Position numbers and translations under genes: made by a program. 8,863 bases of DNA from Candidatus Zixiibacteriota bacterium. Its GTDB lineage: Bacteria > Zixibacteria > MSB-5A5 > GN15 > JAAZOE01. Of the stretch, positions 1 through 7,400 are shown piece after piece (position 1 is the stretch's first letter; each line of letters starts with the position of its first letter). Under the pieces are notes generated by a model. It searched no databases and was not told where the DNA came from. It saw only the letters and a list, made by a program, of their open reading frames with translations. The stretch lies in contig JAAZOE010000477.1 in assembly GCA_012797915.1 (NCBI GenBank), positions 1-8,863 of the forward strand, given 5' to 3'.

Positions 1-14
1 CATGCGCCCTCCTT
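1..14 (-). promoter_or_regulatory. Shine-Dalgarno and start codon of the next gene, inside the rimO end
   Basis: The minus strand reads AAGGAGG (14-8), four bases, then ATG (3-1). This is the strongest ribosome-binding site in the window, and it sits in the last codons of rimO. If the next base outside is A, rimO ends in TGA overlapping this ATG, repeating the ATGA overlap at the lolA-rimO junction. The downstream gene cannot be identified; pgsA often follows rimO in other bacteria, but nothing here tests that. Confidence 0.6.
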
Positions 15-1325
15 CCCGGCCGTCAGGTCATACCCATCGGTTCCGGTTATCATCACATCCGAGAATTGACCGGGTTCCCAGTTCGTTCCCCCGAGAATCA
101 CCGCCTGATCGATTTCCGGGGCGTCGAACCGCGACCGGGCCAGGGCCGCACCCCGCCGGTGGTCGATGGCCTCGACGAGAACCTCCATGCGCCGGCCGAC
201 CGCCGCCTCATTGGCGGCAAAGGCGATTTCCTGCTGAAGCATCATCAACCGATCCAATCGCTGCTGCTTGACGTCCTCGGCAACCGCGCCGGCCAACCCG
301 ACCGCCGGCGTGCCCTCCTCGGCCGAATAGGCGAACACCCCCATCCGTTCGAATCGATGACGGGCCACGAACCGATACAAAGCCTCGAAATCCTCCTCGG
401 TCTCGCCGGGAAACCCGACGATGAATCCGGTCCGGACGGCAGCCGCGCGGGAACGACTGCGAATATATTCCAGGATCTCCTCGATCGTCCCGGCGCTGAC
501 GGCCCGATTCATCAACCGCAAAATCCTTTCCCGGCAATGCTGAAGCGGCACGTCAAAGTAGGAACAGATGACCGGGTTGTCAACCATATAGTCGATCAAC
601 TCACGGGTCAGGCGGGCGGGGTGAAGATACATGACCCGCAGCCAAAACGACCCGGGCAGGGCGGTCAATCGCTCCAGCAACGGGAGAAGCCTTTCGTTTC
701 CGTAGCGATCCCGGCCATATGCGGTCGCCTCCTGCGAAACCAGAATCAGTTCCCGTTTCCCCATATCCAACAAATAGCGGGCTTCGTCCTCGATCGCCTC
801 GATGGTCCGGCTGCGGTATGGACCGCGGATATCCGGGATGGCACAGTAGCTGCAACGGTTGTCGCACCCGTCGGCGATTTTCAGATAGGCAAACACCTCG
901 TCGGGGTATGGTTGCCGGTGAAAGCCGTACTCCGGGTAGACGGCCGGAATCGCCCGGCGGGCGACGATCGGCCCGGTGGCCGGGCCAAAGACATCCGGAA
1001 TGGCGGAAAAATCGTTGAGCCCAAAGATCCCGTCGATCTCCGGCATCTCTTTCTTCATGGCGTCGGCGTACCGTTGGGAGAGGCAGCCGGTCACGACCAA
1101 TTTTCGGTTGCCGCCGGCGGTTTTCAATTTGGCCAATTCACAGATGGCCGCGATTGACTCCTCTTTGGCCGGCTGGATGAAACCGCAGGTGTTGATGATG
1201 AGCAGGTCGGCCGTTTTCGGATCATCCACCCGGACCATGCCGCGCGAGGTCAAAAAGCCGGCGATGGTTTCGGCGTCGGCGTCGTTTTTCGGACAACCCA
1301 GCCGATGGAGGTAGAACCGCCTCAT
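1..1325 (-). CDS. rimO: Ribosomal protein uS12 methylthiotransferase RimO (stop codon at or just past the edge)
   Basis: Radical-SAM enzyme that adds a methylthio group to the conserved aspartate of ribosomal protein uS12 in the cytoplasm, using two 4Fe-4S clusters. Translating 1325 down to 3 gives 441 uninterrupted residues, the same length as E. coli RimO. The N-terminal methylthiotransferase domain has LGCPKND (Cys11), NTCGF (Cys47) and TGCLSQRY (Cys81), which bind the auxiliary cluster. The radical-SAM motif GCDNRCSYC (Cys154, 158, 161) is followed by AIPDIRGPYRSR. DVPLQH (258-263), GFIVGFPGETEEDF (300-313) and EEGTPA (336-341) are typical of the family. The TRAM domain (about 378-436) has the RimO-type SRFDAPEID and TGTDGYDLTA, favouring RimO over the tRNA enzyme MiaB. 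The ATG at 1325-1323 overlaps the lolA stop as ATGA, which points to translational coupling. The last visible bases are TG; one A beyond the window would complete TGA. No frameshift or missing cysteine is seen. Confidence 0.95.
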   Translation of the reverse strand, partial: MRRFYLHRLGCPKNDADAETIAGFLTSRGMVRVDDPKTADLLIINTCGFIQPAKEESIAAICELAKLKTAGGNRKLVVTGCLSQRYADAMKKEMPEIDGIFGLNDFSAIPDVFGPATGPIVARRAIPAVYPEYGFHRQPYPDEVFAYLKIADGCDNRCSYCAIPDIRGPYRSRTIEAIEDEARYLLDMGKRELILVSQEATAYGRDRYGNERLLPLLERLTALPGSFWLRVMYLHPARLTRELIDYMVDNPVICSYFDVPLQHCRERILRLMNRAVSAGTIEEILEYIRSRSRAAAVRTGFIVGFPGETEEDFEALYRFVARHRFERMGVFAYSAEEGTPAVGLAGAVAEDVKQQRLDRLMMLQQEIAFAANEAAVGRRMEVLVEAIDHRRGAALARSRFDAPEIDQAVILGGTNWEPGQFSDVMITGTDGYDLTAGKEGA

Positions 1326-1948
1326 GGCATCCGAATCACGTCCACACCCGGCGGGGCATGAAATTCGAAGAGGGAGTCGGGCAGGCGGTCCCGGCCGGTG
1401 AAATCGGTCAGAGTGACTTCCACCAGCGACCCGTTATCGTCCCGATACGTAAGTTTTTCCGGCAGGCGGCTGCGGTCCGATATCTGCAGGGTGAACCGGG
1501 CCGGAACCGTCAGGGTATCGATGGCCCCCATATCGAGCTCGATCTTGCCGTCCTTGGCGCGCTGGGCGCGGCAACGGTAAACTGCCTCCGGATCATACAG
1601 CAGCGTCAAGGGGTCCCATCGGTCGAGCGTTTCGATGGAATCGACCAGCACCTGACGATTCTCAACCGAATAGCTCCAGAGAAACAAGCCGTTGGAGACG
1701 ACCAGATGGCCGGGTGTGGTCAGACGGAATCTGCCTTCCGTTCCGGTCCAGGCCTTTCCGGCGACCGTATCGACCGTTTCGAAAACATCCGAGCGGATTA
1801 ATTGCCGGAAACTCAGGGTGATATAGAGGTGTTCATGGAGTCGTTGCCGCAACTCACGGCTGGCCGGGCAGGGTTCCTCAGCCGGCAGGCCGGAGAAAAA
1901 GAGCAGACAGAAGCCCGCCAATATCCAAACACGAGATGGCATACTCAT
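1322..1948 (-). CDS. lolA: Outer-membrane lipoprotein carrier protein LolA (FCB-like form)
   Basis: Periplasmic chaperone that takes lipoproteins released by the LolCDE-type ABC transporter and carries them to the outer membrane. 208 residues, close to the E. coli precursor (203). A Sec signal peptide is present (hydrophobic core about 8-22, likely cleavage after LPA at 23); there is no lipobox, so it should be soluble. Family marks are F-R-Q near residue 48, the G-K-A-W...G-R-F-x-L strand pair (64-76), VVSNGLFLWSYS (83-94), Q-V near 99, P-L-T-L-L (113-117) and the late P-x-x-F-T-L ... LPEKLTYRD-x-NG strands (149-173). The position of E. coli Arg43, needed there for handing lipoproteins to LolB, seems to fall in GTE (69-71) and is not Arg. 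Two cysteines (27 and 126) remain after signal cleavage. ATG at 1948 is used; ATG at 1942 is equally possible. The gene lies 18 nt after ftsK, and its stop overlaps the rimO start (ATGA). Confidence 0.85.
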   Translation of the reverse strand: MSMPSRVWILAGFCLLFFSGLPAEEPCPASRELRQRLHEHLYITLSFRQLIRSDVFETVDTVAGKAWTGTEGRFRLTTPGHLVVSNGLFLWSYSVENRQVLVDSIETLDRWDPLTLLYDPEAVYRCRAQRAKDGKIELDMGAIDTLTVPARFTLQISDRSRLPEKLTYRDDNGSLVEVTLTDFTGRDRLPDSLFEFHAPPGVDVIRMP

Positions 1949-1952
1949 TATA
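1947..1952 (-). promoter_or_regulatory. Perfect TATAAT at the lolA start codon
   Basis: The minus strand reads TATAATGAGTATG: a perfect -10 hexamer whose last two bases are the A and T of the first lolA ATG. Four bases separate it from a second in-frame ATG (1942-1940). No TTGACA-like -35 is seen 16-18 nt upstream (AAACCA at 17 nt), and no Shine-Dalgarno sequence precedes either ATG; the 18-nt gap to ftsK holds only CCGG-TTTT-CCGG. An internal promoter giving a nearly leaderless lolA message is possible but speculative, and the motif could be chance. Confidence 0.2.
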
Positions 1953-1966
1953 CCGGAAAACCGGCC

Positions 1967-4249
1967 TTATGGTTTGGCGGTTTTTCCGCTTTTGATATTG
2001 TCCAAAAACGACTTATCGACCAAAACGTCGCGGGCCTTGGATTCGTTGTATTCGCCGATTACCTTCATTTCTTCCAGCTCGTCGATCAGGCGAGCCGCCC
2101 GTTGGTAACCGACCCCCAGTTTCCTTTGCAGCAGGGAAACCGAAGCCTGCCCCTGGCGGATAACGGTCTCGATCGCCTCCAGAAGCACCGGATCGCTGAA
2201 CTGCCGCATTTGTTCCCGTTCATCGGAGGCCGCCGCCACCTCTTCCTGTTTGGCCTGGCTGTACGGTTGTTGCCGAATAAAGCTGACGATTCGCTCGGTT
2301 TCCTCCGACGAGATGTAGGCTCCGTGCAAGCGGAGCGGTTCGGGGAGTCCGGCCTCCAGAAACAGCATGTCCCCTTTGCCCAGGAGCTTTTCGGCACCAT
2401 TGCCATCGAGGATGGTCCGGGAGTCGATTTTGGTGGCCACTTGGAAGGCGATCCGTGAGGGGAAGTTGGCCTTGATCAGGCCGGTGATGACATCGACCGA
2501 CGGACGTTGCGTGGCCAGAATCAGATGAATGCCGACGGCGCGGGCCATTTGCGCCAGGCGGGTAATCAGCAATTCGACCCGGCTGGAGGAGGCGGACATC
2601 ATCAGATCGGCCAGCTCATCGATGATGATGACGATGTACGGCAGCTTTTCCGGCTGCTTCTTCTGTTTGGCGTTGTAATCGACGATGCTCCGAACCGAGG
2701 CCGAAGCCAGGGTGCGATACCGCTCCTCCATCTCGATGACCGCATCCGACAAGACCCGCTCGGCCTGCTTGGCGTTCGTCACGACTTTTTCCCGCAGATA
2801 GGGGATATCCTTGTAGACCGACAACTCCAGCATCTTGGGGTCGACGAAGATGAACTGCAGGTCCTCCGGTCTCAGGGAATAAATCAACGACGTAATAACG
2901 ACATTGATACAGACGGATTTTCCGGAACCGGTCGTCCCGGCGATCAGCAGATGAGGCATACCGGCCAGGTCGGCGACAAACGGCTTTCCGGCGATATCCT
3001 TCCCCAGGATAATCGGCAGATGATGCCGGCTGCGCCCGAAATCATCGGACAGGACCAGCTCCTTGAGATTGACCATCTGCGGCTGGCGATTGGGAATTTC
3101 GATGCCGATGGCGGCCTTGCCCGGAATGGGGGCCACGATCCGGATGCTCTTGGCCCGCAGATTCAGGGCGAGGTCCTCGGAGAGATTGGCGATCTGGTTG
3201 ACCTTCACCCCGGCAGCCGGTTTGATTTCGAAACGGGTGATGATCGGGCCGGGGAACATCTCGATATTGCCGCTGAGACCGACCCCGAACGTCTCCAGCG
3301 TTTCCCGCAAGGTCCGGGCCGTCTCGGCCAATTCCTTTTCATCGAACCCGGGGGTCGTATCTGCCGGGTCGTTCAACAGGTCCGGCCCCGGCATAACCAT
3401 GGTCCCGCTGTCGGAGCCGACCTTGCCGTCAACAGCACTTCGTTCCTTGAGACCCAGGGTGCCTTTGCGGCGGTCGGCCACGCCCCCGCTGTCGGCCCGG
3501 AGAGCCGCCTGACTCAGGACGATCCTGTCCTCGGGAATGTGAGGCGTCCCCACTCCGGCGCCGTCATCCGATTCATCGCCCAGACCATCTTCCTCTTCAG
3601 CCTCAAGGGCCGCCTCTCCCCGCTCTCGTTTCCCCTTGCGGCCGGCAATCGTCCCTCGCCGGTGATGATTCCGCTGCAGGGAATTGACGGCCATGGTCCG
3701 GAGGGCGGCCAGGGCGTTGCGGAAACGGTGGGAGATGGTGGCATAGAAAAAGAGGGTGCAGGCGATGGCCGCCAGCAGGAAGATATACGCGCCGGGGGCT
3801 CCGATAATCTGCAACATGAGACTGACAATCCCCCGCCCGATCAAGCCGGCGGCCTCCGGGATGACCGGGTCGGCGGAAGCCGGGGTTTTTCCGATGGCGA
3901 CGGCGACAATCAGAAAGACTTCGAAGGCGACCAGCCAAAGCATGACGGCATGTTTCAAAAGCCGCCGGGCGTATTGAAGGCCGCTCAGCCAGATCCCGAA
4001 GACCGCCAGGAGGGGAAACAGGAAATAGGCCGGCCAACCCAGGAAAAGGAAGATGACATAGGCCAGAAACGCCCCCATCAGCCCCCCGGGATTGTCATAC
4101 CGCAGGGTAAAGGGATTCCGATAGGCGGCGTCATCGGAGGTGATGCGGACGTCATCGGCCGGAGAATGGCCGATCAGGCTGAGGCCGTACATGAGGGCAA
4201 AGGCGATCAGCAGGATCCCCAGCAGTTGGACTTTATGTTCGTATTTCAT
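1967..4249 (-). CDS. ftsK: DNA translocase FtsK/SpoIIIE
   Basis: Septum-anchored, ATP-driven DNA pump that clears and segregates chromosome ends during division and, in many bacteria, activates XerCD dimer resolution at dif. 760 residues, close to SpoIIIE-type length and much shorter than E. coli FtsK (1329) because the linker is short. Membrane segments lie at about 8-27, 57-89 (probably two), 101-120 and 152-172. A charged, low-complexity linker runs about 190-300, with a basic patch RKGKRER and acidic EAEEEDGLGDESDDG. The motor alpha/beta domains follow (about 305-665), with Walker A GTTGSGKS (438-445), Walker B IVIIIDE (539-545) and the conserved ATQRPSVDVITG (579-590). A gamma winged-helix domain (about 686-746, GYQRAARLIDELE) would read polar KOPS-like sequences. 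The ATG at 4249 is chosen because it directly precedes the first membrane helix and has GGTGG six bases upstream. All catalytic motifs are intact. lolA follows after 18 nt. Confidence 0.96.
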   Translation of the reverse strand: MKYEHKVQLLGILLIAFALMYGLSLIGHSPADDVRITSDDAAYRNPFTLRYDNPGGLMGAFLAYVIFLFLGWPAYFLFPLLAVFGIWLSGLQYARRLLKHAVMLWLVAFEVFLIVAVAIGKTPASADPVIPEAAGLIGRGIVSLMLQIIGAPGAYIFLLAAIACTLFFYATISHRFRNALAALRTMAVNSLQRNHHRRGTIAGRKGKRERGEAALEAEEEDGLGDESDDGAGVGTPHIPEDRIVLSQAALRADSGGVADRRKGTLGLKERSAVDGKVGSDSGTMVMPGPDLLNDPADTTPGFDEKELAETARTLRETLETFGVGLSGNIEMFPGPIITRFEIKPAAGVKVNQIANLSEDLALNLRAKSIRIVAPIPGKAAIGIEIPNRQPQMVNLKELVLSDDFGRSRHHLPIILGKDIAGKPFVADLAGMPHLLIAGTTGSGKSVCINVVITSLIYSLRPEDLQFIFVDPKMLELSVYKDIPYLREKVVTNAKQAERVLSDAVIEMEERYRTLASASVRSIVDYNAKQKKQPEKLPYIVIIIDELADLMMSASSSRVELLITRLAQMARAVGIHLILATQRPSVDVITGLIKANFPSRIAFQVATKIDSRTILDGNGAEKLLGKGDMLFLEAGLPEPLRLHGAYISSEETERIVSFIRQQPYSQAKQEEVAAASDEREQMRQFSDPVLLEAIETVIRQGQASVSLLQRKLGVGYQRAARLIDELEEMKVIGEYNESKARDVLVDKSFLDNIKSGKTAKP

Positions 4250-4417
4250 TTCACGCCACCAGTTATGATAAACTACCGCCGGTGCGGCGGCGGGGTCAAC
4301 AAAAAAGCAGGACCGGTCGCGCGGTTGTTTTGGTCGGAATTCCGATTCTTCCGCCGAGGGGATGTCGTTTTCAGCGATGGCGCGGCGAGTTCTGTCGGTG
4401 CGGCCCGATACCAGCCG
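4250..4417 (-). promoter_or_regulatory. lptD-ftsK intergenic region with possible ftsK promoter and GC hairpin
   Basis: The only sizeable gap between genes in the window (168 nt). Read on the minus strand it contains a T6 run (4306-4301), TTGACC (4299-4294) as a possible -35, and TAGTTT (4275-4270) 18 nt further on as a possible -10, overlapping TATCAT (4270-4265). It also loosely resembles a Bacteroidota promoter, with TTG about 21 nt before TAGTTTAT. A perfect 6-bp GC inverted repeat (CCGCCG, 3-nt loop, CGGCGG; 4290-4276) sits between the two boxes. It is followed by TAGTTTAT, so it could instead act as a weak terminator for the upstream genes. GGTGG (4260-4256), six bases before the ftsK ATG, is a plausible Shine-Dalgarno site. 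I see nothing recognisable in 4307-4417. The promoter is inferred by eye only. Confidence 0.35.
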
Positions 4418-7400
4418 TCAGCGGTTCAGCAGGGCCCCGCGGAGACCCGATTCCGATTTCTCCACCTTGATATCGGGTACGGCGATAACGTTGATTTTGA
4501 AATAATACCCCTTGCGCGACCCTTCCGGAATCCAGTAGAAGTGCGCTTCCCAGCAATGCAGGCGCCGGTACAAGTCGATCACCTTTTCGGTCGTTTGGTG
4601 ACCGACGATATCATAATTTTGATTATACTTGATTTTCCAGTTGGCGGTCAGGTCCATGTTAAAGGTCAGTTGGACCCAGTGCGTGCGGGAAACAACCCCG
4701 GTCAGGTGTCCGGATTCGCTGTACCGGTGGGAGACGCTGCAGTTCCAGGAGGTGGCTCCCGAAGACGGGGTCGATACGGGGGTCCCCTCACCCGGCAAGG
4801 TGGGGATCAGAAGCGTATCTTCGGCCAGGGTGGAACCCAGTCCCTGCCGGACGTAGTCGTCGGCCACCGATCCCCGCAATTGAAATGAGGAGGAAATCGA
4901 GAATGACTTCAGCCGCGGTTTCCAAAAGCGGACCGTATTGGCCTCGTCATACAGATCGTGCTGAATGCTGCCATTGAGGCTGACCTTGGCCAGCGAGGTC
5001 GAAAAGCTTGTATTCAGGTCCGACAACTTTCGGCCGGTGGACACAAAATTGTAGTCGACCCCGCTGCTGACCCGCAGCAAGTCCAGCTTGTTTTCCTTGT
5101 CTCCCGCCTTGACCTTGGCCTGAATCAGGTGCGTCAGATCGAAGGACATGGCCATCCGCTGGGCGCCGCCGCCGCCAAGGCCGGTGTAGGTCTTCACGGT
5201 ATCGTTCTTGGTTACGGCCGGAGCCCAGGTAAATCCAATGGTCGGTGACACGACATGCCGCAGTGATTGGAGGCCGAACAGCCCCACCGGGAAGGTTCCA
5301 TAGAGGTTGGTATTGCTTCCCAGGCCGCCGGTGATGCTGCCGCGGCGGTAGTATCCGTCCGGGACGCCGGCTTTGGCCGCCAGATTGGTCGGCAGGATTC
5401 GGTACCAGGTCTCGGTGAATCCGACATTGAAACTGAGATTGATGTATTTGGCCGCCTTTTGCGAGGCGGTCACTGACAGCGAGTGGTCGATATACCCATA
5501 TTTCTTCCGGTTGCGGGTGCCGTCGGTTTGCCTGGCGCTGAAAAGAGACAGGGCGAAGTTGTTGCGATAGCCGAGATAGAATTCGTTGTACCACTTCTTG
5601 ACCGTGGCGCCGTCCACCTCCCGTCCGCTCCCGAACGGCTGAAACGAGGGGAGGGTCAGGCTTCCCGAAGGGAGCTGGCTGGTTCGGGAATCGGTGTCGA
5701 GATTGTTGGTGTTATTGAACGACAGCGACAAAGAGGCCTTGCCGAACTGCTTGTTGAAATTGGCCTTGGAGGTCAGCGAGCGGTTGCGCCGTTCATCGGG
5801 ATTGGTGGAGTAATCGGTATAGTAACTGCTGGAGGCAAAATTGGCGTAGGCGCTGAATCCGATGGCATACGGCAACGTCTGCCGGTGGCTTCCCGACAAG
5901 GCCCATTGCTTTTTCCGAGATTCGCCCGCTGCTCTTTCCGTCCGTTCCCGGGCGTAGCTTCCCTGGACCTGCCCGCTGTAGGCATAGCGCCGATTGTAGC
6001 GAAAAACCCCATTAAGCGTCGTGCCGATGTTCTCGTAGAAATCCAGCGAACCCTGAAGATCCCAGTATTCCGAGGCGGCCCAATAGTACCCGATGTTTCC
6101 GATATACCGATTGCCCCGTTCGAAATTTCCCAGACGGAGCGGCAGAATCCCGGAATGCCGGCCCCGTTTCAATGGAAAGACATAATACGGCACGGTGATG
6201 ACTGGAACCGATTCGACGTACAGCGTCACCGGCCGGGCGATGGCCTTGTCGTCGTGCATCAGCTTCATCTTCTTGGAGCTGAAATGGAAATGCGGTTCCG
6301 GCAGATCGCAGGAGGACAACGTTCCGTCTTCCACGTAGAAGACCTTGTCTTGTTCCTTATAGAGGTCCTTGCCGGTGTAATAGGCCTGTTCGTACTCGGT
6401 GGTGGCGTTTTCGATCAGCCCCTTCTTGGTCTCCACATTATAGACCAGTTGCGAACCGAATATCTCTTCGTTGGCGTCTTTCAGAGCCAGGGGGGAAAGT
6501 CGGGTCGAATCGCCCACGGTATCGACCTGCGCCTTGGCCAGAACCACCCGTTTGGGGATGTCGTAATCGATTTGATTGGCATCCAGGGTAACCGTCTTCT
6601 GGCGAACGACCGAATTGCCGGTCATGCGAATGATCCGTTCGGCCACAAAAAATTCCAAATAATCACCGCGGTAATGAATCGAGTCCTGATACGGCCAGTT
6701 CAAAAGCCCCAGGGTATCCCCCGGGGCCGAGGCGGTATCCGCCCCCGCCGGTCCGGAAAAGTGATCCCAGAGGGGTACTGTATTGGTTAGGGAATCGGTT
6801 TCCGATTGGATGGCCGCCAGGGAATCGGCGGCCAACGTATCCGCCGCGGTCGTATCCGGCCCGTCTGCCTTGGTGATATAAATCCCTTCGGCTCCCCCCT
6901 TCACTTCGATTTTGGTGGTCTTTTGATTCTGAGTATAAATGAAGATGGAATCTCCGGAGACGAAGTTCTTTCCCGCCCCGGTGGTATCATCGGGAGGCGG
7001 GAAATAATCGGAACTGGCCGATCCCAAAGCGGCGATTTTGCGGACCTCATCATCCTTAAAGTAAAACGTTATTTTTTTACCGGACAGCCTTGATTTTCCT
7101 GATAGTTGCGATTCCTCCTTGTCTCCCTTTTCAACAAACAGGGCGGTGGCGCTGTCGACAACATCAATCCGCTCCACATGGCCGTGGGCGAACCGAATGT
7201 CCATTGTCTTTCCCTGGATGTCCGATTCTCCCTGTACCGCCCGGGGCGAACCGCTGAGAGCCAGATTATTTTCCTTTAACAGGAACTCGGCGCTGTCGCA
7301 GGAGGCCCGGGTATCCTTTTGGTCGATCGTTACCCTCCGCTTGGCGATTCCCACCTTGCTCTCGGTCAGGAAAATCAAGGTGTCCCCCGCAATCGTGACC

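Noticed and set aside
208..867. Two short minus-strand open frames (208-537 and 601-867) that might be separate genes.
   Set aside because: They lie in a different frame from the continuous 441-codon rimO reading, which carries every RimO motif from 1325 to the edge.
1877..1948. Possible lipobox in the LolA signal peptide (Cys14, Cys27).
   Set aside because: Cys14 lies inside the hydrophobic core after A-G-F, and Cys27 follows E-E-P. Neither fits the [LVI]-[AST]-[GA]-C pattern.
1953..1964. CCGG-AAAA-CCGG inverted repeat between ftsK and lolA as a terminator.
   Set aside because: The stem is only four base pairs and no T-run follows it; the genes are 18 nt apart and probably co-transcribed.
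2507..4888. Long plus-strand open frame (793 codons) opposite ftsK, the intergenic gap and the end of lptD.
   Set aside because: It is antisense to two clear genes, its translation is repetitive (Gly, Asp, Gln, Arg-rich) with no recognisable domain, and it runs through the intergenic gap. It is best explained by GC-rich codon bias suppressing stops on the opposite strand.
5648..5655. GGGGAGGG on the plus strand, matching the E. coli KOPS consensus GGGNAGGG read by FtsK.
   Set aside because: A single copy in about 9 kb of GC-rich DNA is compatible with chance, and the KOPS of this lineage is unknown.
5483..6790. Plus-strand open frame of 435 codons inside lptD, and similar long frames at 66-1157 and 7319-8206.
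   Set aside because: They are shadows of lptD, rimO and the alaX-like gene. None shows a family motif, signal peptide or credible ribosome-binding site.
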